Below, in pieces: positions 1-9,009 of a stretch of 64,000 nt of DNA. The notes beneath the pieces are model-generated. The model was not told where the DNA came from, did not search any database, and saw only the letters and a list, made by a program, of their open reading frames with translations. Source of the stretch: Chromatiaceae bacterium (lineage in GTDB: Bacteria; Pseudomonadota; Gammaproteobacteria; Chromatiales; Chromatiaceae); the NCBI GenBank assembly GCA_025458165.1, contig JALOTB010000002.1, positions 1-64,000 of the forward strand, read 5' to 3'. A program made the translations under genes and the position numbers. The first letter of the stretch is position 1. Each line of letters starts with the position of its first letter.

Positions 1-1
1 G

Positions 2-124
2 ACCCCCTTGGTCCTGGCGATGGCCACAACCGTGGAGGCGCTGCGACCAGACCGCGCCTTCCCGCGTAAGATCAAACCGGCCAAGCTCCACGGCTTCCAT
101 CCCAACTACAAGCGCTGCCGGTGA
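2..124 (+). CDS. C-terminal end of an unidentified gene (truncated by window edge)
   Basis: An open frame enters from the left edge and ends with a TGA at 122-124. About 40 residues are visible, ending in a basic tail (KLHGFHPNYKRCR). I do not recognise the family, and 40 residues are too few to assign one. Its stop overlaps the GTG at 121 that could also open the next frame. The window edge hides most of the gene. Confidence 0.35.
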   Translation, partial: TPLVLAMATTVEALRPDRAFPRKIKPAKLHGFHPNYKRCR

Positions 125-225
125 GCGCTAACTTAATGGCATTGGGTTCCACCCGCCGCCGGAGACCTACTTGTGATACCCGAGCGTTCCTGCCGATGAG
201 CCTTAGCAAGGGCTTTGAGACCCCC

Positions 226-2004
226 ATGGCCGATGCCGATGGCCTCCCCGGGACCGGACCCTCGAACCACCCGGACCCCGCCGCTGGCAAGCCCTCCAAG
301 GGGACAGGCATGCCCGTTGACGGCGCGGACGACCGCCGGCGCCGCACGAAAAAGGGGAGGAAGAAGACGGCTCCGGGTCCCGCTGCCGAACCTAACGACA
401 AGGATAGCGGCGCGAGCGCCGACTCCGGGGTGGCCCCGGCACCCTCCCGCCCGATCGGCTCGGGCAAGGGTATCGAAACCCTATTCCGCAGCGTCTACCT
501 CGCCGACACCGAGATGATCGCCCTCGCCGCAACCAAGGCGAACATCATGATCTCGCTGAACGGCTTCATCGTCTCCGCGCTCATGATCTCGGGGGCCTTC
601 ATCTATGCGTCCTCCCCCGCATTCCTGGTGCCGGCCGGGGCCTTTCTGTTTACGGCGGCGTTTTCCATCTACTTTGCCTTGCTCGCCGCGTCGCCCGACT
701 TGGTGGGACTACCCCGACGGCTGTGGACCTGGCTCAAGGAGGCCGTTCACGGCCGCGCGTCGCTTCGGGATCTCCCCGCCTCGATTCGGCGCGAGCCGGA
801 ATTCACAGACGGCGTCTCCAATATCCTGATCTACGAGGACCGCATCAAGCTCACGCGGGAGGCGTACTGGGATCGCATGCGCCAGTTGCTGGGCGACCAG
901 GAGGCGATCTACCAGAGAATGAGCGAGCAGCTCTATTGGCTCGGCGAGATCGCCAACAAGAAATTCGAGATGCTGAAGATCTCCTACAGCATCTTTCGCT
1001 GGGGCCTGGTGCTGTCGGTGATCCTCTTCTTCAGTGTGAAATCCTTTGAGGAGATCCGGCACATTTTTGTTGGCGCCGCAGGCGTTCGGCTTCAGAGCCT
1101 ATCCATCGGCCAGTTCGACGACGTGTATGAGCCGTCCGGTGTCGTGCAGCTTGCGGACGGCCGGCTGCTGGTCGTTGAGGATGAATCAAAAAGGGCTTTG
1201 CGGATTCTCACCGCGACGCCAGAAGGAACCCTGGTCGCGAATGAGCTCTTGGACACTCGGATCATCAAGTCCTTCGGTCGAAAGCTGGACGACCTGGAAG
1301 GGGCGAGCATGGATGCCAGGGGCTATGTCTGGGCGATTACCTCGCACGCCCGCACTGAGAAGGGCAAGCGCCAACCGGATCGCGAGCAGTTGGTTCGCTT
1401 CCGGATCGAAGGAAACAATCTGCTTGATTTTTCCGTCTACACTCAACTGACAGACGACATTCTCGCCTCCGGTGTTGTCAGAGACCTGGCGGCGCAGCAT
1501 GGGGCGACGAGCGTCAACTTCGCATCGCTGAATATCGAGGGGCTGAATTTCGACAAGGCACAGCAGCGACTCTTGATCGGGTTCCGGGAGCCCATGATCA
1601 ATGGACAGTCGCTGATTCTCGCGGTTGAGAACCCGCGCGGTCTCTTCGAGCGGGGTGAATCGGCGCGCCTCGCTGATGATCCGATCTTGCTCGATCTGGG
1701 AGGGGGCGGGATCCGTGGTCTGAGCTATGACCCGATCCTCGGAAGCTTCCTGATTGTCAACGAGATCACCGGCGATGATGGCAAACCCTATTCGCAGCTT
1801 TGGTCGTGGTCAGGAAACCCTGGCGATCGGCCAGAGCCATTGGCGCTTCCGGGAATCGTGAATCTGAGCAACGTCGAGGCGGTGGCGTCCGTGCGAATCA
1901 ACGGCGAGCCGCGCCTGGTGATCATGAGTGACGAGGGCGTCGCAAAGAAACAATTGCCTGCGAAGTACATGCTGTTGGAGTACACGCACCTGTCGCGCCA
2001 GTGA
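226..2004 (+). CDS. Membrane protein: Pycsar-effector-like (DUF5706-type) module fused to a DUF3616-like domain
   Basis: About 592 residues. Residues 1-80 are Pro/Lys/Ser-rich and look disordered. Residues about 82-156 hold a conserved block (LADTEMIALAATKAN, then SLNGF) running into two membrane helices. A third helix (FRWGLVLSVILFF) lies near 257-275 behind a helical linker with YLLG-type spacing (LYWLGEIANKKFEMLK). This three-helix arrangement matches the membrane module of Pycsar effectors. Residues about 285-590 resemble DUF3616, a predicted beta-propeller, with EGLNFD, LLIGFREP and a GGGGIRGL loop. The frame is open back to a GTG at 121 and has an ATG at 196. I chose ATG 226 because AGCAAGGG precedes it, but the start is uncertain. 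No cyclase gene lies next to it. Families are inferred from motif memory; function is unknown. Confidence 0.7.
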   Translation: MADADGLPGTGPSNHPDPAAGKPSKGTGMPVDGADDRRRRTKKGRKKTAPGPAAEPNDKDSGASADSGVAPAPSRPIGSGKGIETLFRSVYLADTEMIALAATKANIMISLNGFIVSALMISGAFIYASSPAFLVPAGAFLFTAAFSIYFALLAASPDLVGLPRRLWTWLKEAVHGRASLRDLPASIRREPEFTDGVSNILIYEDRIKLTREAYWDRMRQLLGDQEAIYQRMSEQLYWLGEIANKKFEMLKISYSIFRWGLVLSVILFFSVKSFEEIRHIFVGAAGVRLQSLSIGQFDDVYEPSGVVQLADGRLLVVEDESKRALRILTATPEGTLVANELLDTRIIKSFGRKLDDLEGASMDARGYVWAITSHARTEKGKRQPDREQLVRFRIEGNNLLDFSVYTQLTDDILASGVVRDLAAQHGATSVNFASLNIEGLNFDKAQQRLLIGFREPMINGQSLILAVENPRGLFERGESARLADDPILLDLGGGGIRGLSYDPILGSFLIVNEITGDDGKPYSQLWSWSGNPGDRPEPLALPGIVNLSNVEAVASVRINGEPRLVIMSDEGVAKKQLPAKYMLLEYTHLSRQ

Positions 2005-2065
2005 CCCGGAAGCGGCCACGACGCCCTCGGGCAGCGACAACCGGCACGTCCGGGGACAGCCGCCC

Positions 2066-2923
2066 TCAGCCGACCGGTCGCGGGAGACGGATCAGGGGCA
2101 TGACCAGATAGCCCCAGGCTGCGAAGCCGAGCGCCGCGATACCGAGCACCTGCTGCATCTGCGCCGCGGCGCCATAGCCCCCGTCCCAGTACAGCAGGCT
2201 GACCGTCAGCATCGCGGCGAGTACGACCAGCGCGAGGTGAACACTGGGATCGAAGGCCCCCCAGTCACTCCCGCGGGCGAGCCGCGTCCCCAGCCATGCG
2301 GCGAGCAGCCCCCCGGTCAGACCCGCAGCCACGTCCACCGGCCAGTGCACCCCGACCGCGACCCGGCTCGACCCCACCAGCAGGGCCACAAGGATCAGCA
2401 GTGCGCGCAAGGGGTTGCTGCGCAGGTAGTAGACCCAGACCCCACAGAGTACGGCGATGGTCAGGCTGTGCCCGGAGGGGAAGCTCCCCTTGCGCAGTGG
2501 CGGGCCGATCAGATGAAAAGCGTCGCCCGGCAGCACCGCCGGCGGGCGCAACGCGGCAAACAGGGGCTTTAGGCCGTGGGTCAAGGCGATCCCCGCCAGG
2601 GCGGCGAGCACCAGGGTCCAGAGCACACGCGGGTGCCGGCGGGCGAAAAAGAGGCTGAGCGCGAAGGCCGAGCGCTCGTCCCCGAGCACCGTGAGCCACT
2701 GCCAGACCCACTCAGGCGCCTGGGCCGCGGCCGCGTTCAATCGGAGGAAGCCGGCGTGGTAGCCGCCGAAGATCACCAGTGTCAGCCCGCCAAGCGCACA
2801 GATCAGCGCCGAGGCGGCGAGCCAGCGCGCGCCGTCCGGCGACAAGGCGCGATCGCGCCCGGCCCCCTCCGCCAGTGCCCGCCGAAGATCGGCCCCGAGG
2901 CGGGTCAGGACGCCATCAGCCAT
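2066..2923 (-). CDS. PAP2-superfamily membrane phosphatase
   Basis: A 285-residue multi-pass protein with all three PAP2 signatures: K119 with R126-P127, the P149-S150-G151-H152 block inside GSFPSGHS, and SR(186-187)-H193-D197 in SRVAVGVHWPVD. Family members remove phosphate from lipid phosphates such as undecaprenyl pyrophosphate or lipid A. The ATG at 2923 overlaps the stop of the upstream glycosyltransferase by 8 bases, so the two are translationally coupled. Next to a GT2 and an ArnT-like transferase it probably recycles or trims the polyprenyl phosphate carrier, or acts on the same lipid acceptor (inference). A continuous frame runs upstream into the transferase only because of the frameshift described there. 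Confidence 0.85.
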   Translation of the reverse strand: MADGVLTRLGADLRRALAEGAGRDRALSPDGARWLAASALICALGGLTLVIFGGYHAGFLRLNAAAAQAPEWVWQWLTVLGDERSAFALSLFFARRHPRVLWTLVLAALAGIALTHGLKPLFAALRPPAVLPGDAFHLIGPPLRKGSFPSGHSLTIAVLCGVWVYYLRSNPLRALLILVALLVGSSRVAVGVHWPVDVAAGLTGGLLAAWLGTRLARGSDWGAFDPSVHLALVVLAAMLTVSLLYWDGGYGAAAQMQQVLGIAALGFAAWGYLVMPLIRLPRPVG

Positions 2924-4429
2924 CCTTGACGCCCATCTTGACCAAGGCGACGGGCCCGCGCTGGTAGACCAGCTCCCGGGACAGGTCCGGCAAGTCCGCC
3001 TCAAGGCGGGGGAGCTTGTCGACCCGCAGGAAGACCAGATCCCCCGGCCGCGGCGGCCGATCCGGCGTGATCGCCTGACGGTAGACGCTGAAGCTCGGCA
3101 TGTTGGTGCGGTAGGCGACGGTCGGCAGATCGAGCTCGCGGGCGAGCAGCGCGGCCTCCTTGACCGGCCCCTGCAGACCAGCACCAGCCCCTGCCAGGGC
3201 GCGAGCCGCCGCCAGAGCGCCAGCGCGAAGACCGCCACCAGCGTCACCCCCACCGCCAGGCGATACCAGTGATCCAGCGCGACCGCGCCCTCGGCGAGCA
3301 TCGCCACCTGGTCCGCCCGCTTGGCACCTGCCCCCGCGAGTTCGAGGACCTCGGGCAGGACGAAGAGCAGGCCGAGAAAGGCGAGCGGCGGGAAGAAGGC
3401 CAACCAGCGGCTCGCGAGCAGGTCGCGGTGCCGCGCCATCAGGATGAAGAGCGGCACCAGCCCGTAGACGAGGTAATGCGGCAGTTTGGTCCCCGAGAAG
3501 GAGAAGAACACGAAGACCGCGAGGAACCAGAGCCAGAGGAAGCGATCCAGTGGATCGGACCAGGCCTGCCGCAGGGTTGGCAGCAGACGCAGGAGCCAAC
3601 CGGTGAAGGGCAGTACGATCAGGGGCAGGACCACGAAGTAGTAGCCGGGAAAGCCCTTGTGCCCGTGGATGGTCTCGCCGAAACGGCCCAGGTTGTGGTG
3701 CAGGAAGAAGCTCTCGAAGAACCCCGGTCCACTGTCGAGATAGACGGCGACGTACCAGGGCAGGGCCACGGCGAGAAACATCGCCCAGCCCGGCAGCCAG
3801 AAGGCCGCCCGCAGCCAGTCGCGGAAAGCGCGCTCGCTGGCGAAGAACATCAGGCTGACCAACACTGGGAAGAACACCGCGACCGGCCCCTTGGTGAGGA
3901 AGCCGAGCCCCATCCAGAGATACACCCGCGTCAGTGTCCAGCGGCCGCGGTGCAGGTACCAGCGGTAGAGGTCGAAGAAGGTCAGGGCCAGGAAGAGGTT
4001 GAGCAGGGCATCGGCCGTCGCGGCCTTGGCGATGAGCGAGACCTGGAGGCTAAGGACCATGGTGAGCCCCGCCACCGTAGCGGTCTGGGCGTCCACCCGC
4101 TCGCGCACGAAGACCCAGAGGGCGAGCACCCAGAGCGACGCGGCCAGCGCCGAGGGCAGACGCAGCGCCGTCTCGTTGAGCCCGAGCACCGCCACCGAGG
4201 CCGCCTGTGCCCAGTAGATCAGCACCGGCTTGTCGTAGCGCGGCTCCCCGTCCTTGTGCGGGGTGATGAAGTTGCCGCTCGCAAGCATCTCCCGCGTCGC
4301 CTCGGAGAAGGCCCCCTCGTCCAAGTCGTAGAGGGGCGAGGCGCCAATCTGCCAGAAGAAGGCGAGCAGGACGGCCGCGGCGAGAAGCCAGGGCGAGGCG
4401 AGCACCCGGGTCGGGCCGCGCGCGATCAT
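2916..4429 (-). pseudogene. ArnT/GT83-like polyprenyl-P-sugar glycosyltransferase, frameshifted
   Basis: Starts at ATG 4429, overlapping the GT2 stop as ATGA. The N-terminal about 420 residues are a classic GT-C membrane protein: an early DLDEGAFSEATREML loop with acidic residues, then many helices and KLPHYL. The family match breaks near 3165-3180, inside a repetitive GCTGGTGCTGGTC stretch, and resumes in the other frame with GPVKEAALLARELDLPT down to the TGA at 2916. One missing base explains it. Intact homologues add a sugar, classically 4-amino-arabinose, from a polyprenyl phosphate donor to lipid A or another envelope acceptor. Both halves keep good coding quality, so this is a very recent mutation, a phase variant or a sequence error. 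Confidence 0.75.
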
Positions 4430-5421
4430 GCCGGCGTGCGCCAAGCGGCTAGGGCCGGGTCGCTCTCCCAGGCGATGCAGAAGTTCTTGTGCTCGGCGGA
4501 CTCGAAGAAGGTGCGCGCCAGGAGCTCCGCCAGCACCCCGGTGGTGAGCAACTGCACCGCCGCGACCAGGAACAGGATGCCGATGAAGAGCAGGGGGCGC
4601 TGGCCGATGTGCTCGCCGAGCCCGAACTTGAGCACCGCGAGATAGGCCATGATGGCGGCGCCGATCGCCCCGAAGACGAGCCCGATGGAGCCGAAGAAGT
4701 GCCCCGGGCGCGCCCGGTAGCGTAGGAAGAAGAAGGCCGCGAGCAGGTCGAGCAGGACGCGGAAGGTGCGCGAGATCCCGTACTTGGAGCGCCCGAAGCG
4801 GCGTGCCTCGTGGTTGACCACCGTCTCGCCCATACGCTGCGGGTCGGTCACGCCGGCCACCCAGACCGGGATGAAGCGGTGCATCTCGCCGAAGAGGCGC
4901 ACCCGCTGGATCACCTCCGCCCGGTAGACCTTAAGGCTGCAGCCGTAATCGTGCAGCCGCACGCCGGTCACCTTGGCGATCAGCCGGTTGGCGATGCGCG
5001 AGGGAATTTTGCGCAGCAGGAGGCCGTCCTGGCGCTCGCGCCGCCAGCCTTGCAGCAGGTCGAGGTCGCGCTCCAGCAGCTCGCGGGCCATGCGAGGGAT
5101 GTCGGCGGGGTCGTTCTGCAGGTCCCCGTCGAGGGTAGCGATCAGCTCGCCCCGGGCCGCATCGAAGCCCGCCTGCATGGCCGCCGTCTGCCCGAAGTTA
5201 CGCCGCAGTCGGATGATCCGAACGTGGGGGCCATAGCGCCCGGCCTCCGCTCGCAGCCGCTCGCCCGTGCCGTCGCGGCTGCCGTCGTCGACGCAGATCA
5301 GCTCCCAGCGCCCGCCATAGGCGGCGAGCCCATCGTGCACGCGCGCCAACATCGGCGCGACGTTCTCCGCCTCCTCGTACATCGGGATGACGATCGACAG
5401 ACTGGGTGCAGGGGAGGTCAT
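4426..5421 (-). CDS. GT2 polyprenyl-phosphate glycosyltransferase (ArnC/GtrB/DPM1-like)
   Basis: 331 residues. The catalytic domain has IVIPMYEEAEN at the N-terminus, VDDGSRDGT near 44-52 and the metal-binding TLDGDLQND near 96-104. Two C-terminal membrane helices lie at about 242-264 and 276-300, the layout of enzymes that move a sugar from a nucleotide donor to undecaprenyl phosphate on the cytoplasmic face. It is the first gene of a three-gene minus-strand operon and overlaps the ArnT-like gene by four bases. The likely sequence is charge the lipid carrier here, transfer the sugar with the GT-C enzyme, then dephosphorylate the carrier with PAP2. The specific sugar cannot be read from the sequence. 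Confidence 0.88.
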   Translation of the reverse strand: MTSPAPSLSIVIPMYEEAENVAPMLARVHDGLAAYGGRWELICVDDGSRDGTGERLRAEAGRYGPHVRIIRLRRNFGQTAAMQAGFDAARGELIATLDGDLQNDPADIPRMARELLERDLDLLQGWRRERQDGLLLRKIPSRIANRLIAKVTGVRLHDYGCSLKVYRAEVIQRVRLFGEMHRFIPVWVAGVTDPQRMGETVVNHEARRFGRSKYGISRTFRVLLDLLAAFFFLRYRARPGHFFGSIGLVFGAIGAAIMAYLAVLKFGLGEHIGQRPLLFIGILFLVAAVQLLTTGVLAELLARTFFESAEHKNFCIAWESDPALAAWRTPA

Positions 5422-5976
5422 CGCGGCGGGGACGGGCGCTACGCAAAGTCTGGCAACCTAGCCCGCAGCCGGGGAAATTTCAACCGGCGGGACCCCGTGC
5501 GGCACGCGCGGAGGACACGGCCAAGGTGCCGAGCTGTCCGCCAGCGCGACGCCGGCGGGTGCCGGGGCCTTGGCGTTGAGGCCAGGCCCCTCCCCCCGAC
5601 CAAGATCGGCACGGACGATCGTTTTTGTTCTGACAAGCGCTTTTCAGCAATTGTCACGGGGCGCTGACCTTAAGCGCGTGCTCAGGAAACGCTGAATGGG
5701 TCGGCGTTCCCCGCGCCGGGCAGGCGACCCCGCCGGTTCCAGTCGCCCCAGCGACTGGAACGCAAGGCAGTCGAAGCCCGCTTTTCCGATTCCCGCGGGG
5801 ATTCTTGGCCGGGATCGCCAATCGCTCCGCGTTGCCTTAGGTCACGGCCAGGTGGATCCGGTACGGCGATGCAAGATGTCCCCTGGCTGGAGTCCTCGCC
5901 GACAGGCACCGGCGCGGGGCTCGGCCCTTGGCGCCTCGCCGCATACGAGGTCGAGCAGCCCCGAGGTTGAGGGGCA
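5422..5976. other. Intergenic region, 555 bases
   Basis: Lies upstream of the GT2 operon and downstream of the NUDIX gene. I see no open frame with recognisable content. It contains one perfect inverted repeat (listed separately) and presumably the operon promoter near 5420-5660. Confidence 0.5.
5736..5761. repeat. Perfect inverted repeat, 11-bp arms, 4-base loop
   Basis: GTTCCAGTCGC, loop CCCA, GCGACTGGAAC. It lies 215 bases past the NUDIX stop and has no T-run on either side, so it is not a standard intrinsic terminator. It could be a processing or stability hairpin, or an operator-like dyad. Confidence 0.5.
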
Positions 5977-6555
5977 TTAGTCGTCACCGTGGAGGGTGAC
6001 GTGATAGCGGCGCAGGTCGCCGCCGGTGCGGACAATATCGCCGGATCGCAGCCGGAGCCGACCCTCGGCGCGGTCGCGGTAATAGAGCTTCAGCGTCTCT
6101 TTTACGACCGGGAAGGCCATCTCGTCCCAGGGGATCTCGGGCTCGGCAAACAGCGCCACCTCGAGGCTCTCCGCCCCCGGGCCGAAGTCGAGATCGACCA
6201 GGCGGCCTCGGAACAGGAGGTAGACCTGATCGATGTGCGGCAGGTTGAAGAGGCTGAAGAGCTCTCCAATCTCGACCCGCGCCCCCGCCTCTTCGAGCGT
6301 CTCCCGGGCGGCCCCCTGCTGGGTGGTCTCCCCCAGCTCCATGAAGCCCGCCGGCAGGGTCCAGAGTCCCAAACGGGGCTCGATCGCGCGGCGGCACAGC
6401 AGGATGCGGTCCCCCCACTCGGGGATGACCCCGACCACGATCTTGGGGTTCTGGTAGTGAATGGTGCCGCAGGTGCCACACACATGGCGGGGCCGATCGT
6501 CACCCGCTGGGACGCTCAGCGCCACCTCGGAGCCACACTCGCTGCAGAATTTCAT
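5977..6555 (-). CDS. NUDIX hydrolase with N-terminal zinc ribbon
   Basis: 192 residues. A four-Cys ribbon (C4, C7, C26, C29) precedes the NUDIX fold. The NUDIX box occupies residues 70-92 and keeps the GX5EX7REUXEEXGU pattern, with G70, E76, R84-E85 and E88-E89. A zinc ribbon followed directly by this box and NPKIVVG is the layout of small NudC-related or ADP-ribose-type pyrophosphatases. Substrates would be nucleoside diphosphates linked to another moiety. It stands alone, divergent from ugd. The substrate is not determined. Confidence 0.88.
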   Translation of the reverse strand: MKFCSECGSEVALSVPAGDDRPRHVCGTCGTIHYQNPKIVVGVIPEWGDRILLCRRAIEPRLGLWTLPAGFMELGETTQQGAARETLEEAGARVEIGELFSLFNLPHIDQVYLLFRGRLVDLDFGPGAESLEVALFAEPEIPWDEMAFPVVKETLKLYYRDRAEGRLRLRSGDIVRTGGDLRRYHVTLHGDD

Positions 6556-6707
6556 CTCGTCCGCCCGGTCCTGGAAACATTGGATTGTAGTCGCTACCCG
6601 GCCCCCGTTTCTGGCCGGGCTGAGGGCCTGCTGGTACTATCTCGCGCGCCTTAGCGACGCGCTGAAGGCCCGGGGCGCGCACCCGAACCAACCTGAGGGG
6701 GAACCGG

Positions 6708-8045
6708 ATGGAAGTCACCATCTTCGGCAGCGGATATGTCGGCCTGGTCACCGGGGCCTGTCTGGCCGAGGTCGGCAATCATGTGCTCTGCATCGACGTC
6801 GACCCGCACAAGATCGCCGTCTTGAACAGCGGGGGGGTCCCGATCTTCGAGCCCGGCCTGGAGGAGATGGTGCGGCGCAACCGCGAGGCCGGGCGGCTCG
6901 CCTTCTCGACCGACCCCGCCGAGGGCGTCGCGCACGGGCTATTCCAGTTCATCGCCGTCGGTACCCCACCCGACGAGGACGGCTCGGCCGACCTGACCCA
7001 CGTCCTGGCTGTCGCCCGCACTATCGGCGAGCACATGGACAGCTACCGCATCCTGGTCGACAAATCCACCGTGCCCGTCGGCACCGCCGACCGGGTCGCG
7101 GCGGCCGTGCGCGAGGCGCAGGCGGTGCGGGGCATCGAGGTCGAGTTCGACGTCGTCTCCAACCCCGAGTTCTTGAAGGAGGGGGCGGCGATCGACGACT
7201 TCATGCGCCCGGACCGCATCATCGTCGGCACCGACAACCCGCGCACCGCCGAGCTCCTGCGCGCCCTCTACGCCCCGTTCAACCGCAGCCATGACCGCGT
7301 GATGGTGATGGACGTGCGCTCGGCGGAGCTGACCAAGTACGCCGCCAACGCCATGCTGGCGACCAAGATCAGCTTCATGAACGAGCTCTCCAACATCGCC
7401 GAGGCGGTCGGCGCCGACATCGAGAAGGTGCGCGTCGGGATCGGGTCGGACCCGCGCATCGGCTACCAGTTCATCTACCCAGGGTGCGGCTACGGCGGCT
7501 CCTGCTTCCCCAAGGACGTGCGGGCCCTGGAGCAGACCGCCCGCGCCATCGGCATCGAGTCGGCGCTGCTGCACGCCGTCGAGGCGGTCAATCACCGCCA
7601 GAAGGACGTGTTGTTCCGCAAGATCAGCGACTACTTCGAGGGCGACCTCGCCGGGCGCACCATCGCCCTCTGGGGCCTGGCCTTCAAGCCCAACACGGAC
7701 GACATGCGCGAGGCCTCCAGCCGACGGCTGATCGAGTCCCTGTGGCAGGCCGGGGCGCGGGTGCGGGCCTTCGACCCGGTCGCGGGCGAGGAGGCCCTGC
7801 GCATCTACGGCGAGCGCCCCGACCTGGTCCTCACCCATGATGCCGTGAGTGCCCTGGAGGGCGCGGATGCGCTCGCGATCGTCACCGAATGGACCGAGTT
7901 CCGCAGCCCCGACTTCGGGCTCATCAGGGCGCGGCTCAAGCACCCCGTCATCTTCGACGGGCGCAACATGTTCGAGCCCAGGCTCGTCACCTCGGCCGGC
8001 CTGACCTACCTCGCCATCGGCCGCCAGCCGGCCAGACCCGGCTGA
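6708..8045 (+). CDS. ugd: UDP-glucose 6-dehydrogenase
   Basis: 445 residues, the usual length. It oxidises UDP-glucose to UDP-glucuronate with two NAD+, supplying capsule, exopolysaccharide and amino-arabinose precursors. The N-terminus has the NAD-binding GSGYVGLV. The catalytic Cys is C266 in GGSCFPKD. The C-terminal UDP-binding domain includes [18 protein letters not shown] 6708 follows GAGGGGGAACCGG. UDP-glucuronate is the first precursor of the amino-arabinose pathway, so its nearness to the ArnC/ArnT-like genes may be meaningful, but arnA and arnB are not in this window. Confidence 0.96.
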   Translation: MEVTIFGSGYVGLVTGACLAEVGNHVLCIDVDPHKIAVLNSGGVPIFEPGLEEMVRRNREAGRLAFSTDPAEGVAHGLFQFIAVGTPPDEDGSADLTHVLAVARTIGEHMDSYRILVDKSTVPVGTADRVAAAVREAQAVRGIEVEFDVVSNPEFLKEGAAIDDFMRPDRIIVGTDNPRTAELLRALYAPFNRSHDRVMVMDVRSAELTKYAANAMLATKISFMNELSNIAEAVGADIEKVRVGIGSDPRIGYQFIYPGCGYGGSCFPKDVRALEQTARAIGIESALLHAVEAVNHRQKDVLFRKISDYFEGDLAGRTIALWGLAFKPNTDDMREASSRRLIESLWQAGARVRAFDPVAGEEALRIYGERPDLVLTHDAVSALEGADALAIVTEWTEFRSPDFGLIRARLKHPVIFDGRNMFEPRLVTSAGLTYLAIGRQPARPG

Positions 8046-8165
8046 TCTCACCCTCGCACCAGTTGCGCAACGCTTCGCCGCGCTACTAGGATTGGCGCAC
8101 TCGCACGACGATTCCAACAACGGGCGCCGGCTGCGCCCATTCACACCCCAGAAGAGGAGAACGCC

Positions 8166-8684
8166 ATGATTCGACGCATCGCTCTCGCGCTTCCAGCGCT
8201 CGCACTGACCCTCTCGGCCGGCGCCCAAGCCGCCACCTTCATGGACGCCGAGTGGGCCGCCGCGGCCTGTAAGGCGTGGAACAACGCCCCCGAGCTCACC
8301 ACTGGCCTGGCCGGCAAGGCCTGGGCGGAGAACAATGGCGGCCGGGGCTACAAGGTCATCCAGCTCTACCGCACCAAGTGCGGCGAGGGCACCAAGGTCG
8401 AGCTCCAGATCAGCGACAAGGGCGGCAAGGCCGAGTGCACCTACGGCGGGGCGGTGAAGACCGCCGAGCTCAAACCCGACATCGACTACCTGATGAACGC
8501 CACCGACGAGGACTGGGCCTGCATGGGCGAGGGCAAGTTCGGCTGCGGGGCCATGGGCGCCATGATGACCGGCAAGCTCAAGTTCAAGGGCCCCAAGGGC
8601 GAGGCCATGGGCGTCATGGGCCCCTTTGATACCTTCCTGCAGTTGACCGGCAAGGTCCCCGGCGACAAGAGCGCCTGCCCGTAA
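8166..8684 (+). CDS. Secreted SCP2-like (sterol-carrier-like) protein
   Basis: 172 residues with a Sec signal peptide cleaved after AQA near residue 23, so periplasmic or extracellular. Conserved features include NGGRGYKVIQLYR, a run of Cys and DYLMNATDEDWACMGEGKFG followed by FGCGAMGAMMTGKLKF, which I associate with SCP2 sterol-transfer-like proteins of purple bacteria. These may bind hydrophobic ligands, but none is shown here. The strong AGAGGAG ribosome site supports the start. It is monocistronic and is closed by the hairpin at 8695-8718. Confidence 0.65.
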   Translation: MIRRIALALPALALTLSAGAQAATFMDAEWAAAACKAWNNAPELTTGLAGKAWAENNGGRGYKVIQLYRTKCGEGTKVELQISDKGGKAECTYGGAVKTAELKPDIDYLMNATDEDWACMGEGKFGCGAMGAMMTGKLKFKGPKGEAMGVMGPFDTFLQLTGKVPGDKSACP

Positions 8685-8694
8685 CCGCCCGCCT

Positions 8695-8718
8695 GGCCCA
8701 GACCTCCGGGTCTGGGCC
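8695..8718 (+). terminator. Strong hairpin after the SCP2-like gene
   Basis: Perfect 10-bp stem GGCCCAGACC / GGTCTGGGCC with a TCCG tetraloop, 10 bases after the stop codon. No T-run follows. The position and stability suggest transcript 3'-end formation or protection. Confidence 0.6.
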
Positions 8719-9009
8719 CCCCACCCTTGCAGCTTTCCGACGTTGGGCCAGCCACCCCCGCACCGGCGGCCGCGCGCATCCGCGCTGCCCCGCTGCCTCG
8801 TGACGGCCGCGCTGCCGGGCCGCGTCGTGACGCGCGGGGGCGCGGCGAATCGGGCAGGCCCGGCCTGATCCACGCACCCGGGTGGGTCGCCTACAACTGG
8901 TAGGGCATCTGCCAGGCCCCCGCCGACGAAAGGGCACAGCGCCCGACCGCCAACCTCGCACCGACCCCATCGGACGAATGTCGGCCGCGGCCAGGTCGCG
9001 CGGGACCGA

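Noticed and set aside
226..2004. A complete Pycsar defence operon
   Set aside because: Only the effector-like membrane module is present. No pyrimidine cyclase is seen within the window beside it.
2066..4444. One 792-residue fusion of glycosyltransferase and PAP2
   Set aside because: The middle loses family similarity and the true C-terminus of the transferase lies in another frame. Two genes with a frameshift explain it better.
3269..4645. Long plus-strand frame over the ArnT-like gene
   Set aside because: Antisense shadow rich in Glu/Gln/Arg with no domain.
6939..8873. 644-codon minus-strand frame over ugd
   Set aside because: Antisense shadow of ugd and the SCP2-like gene.
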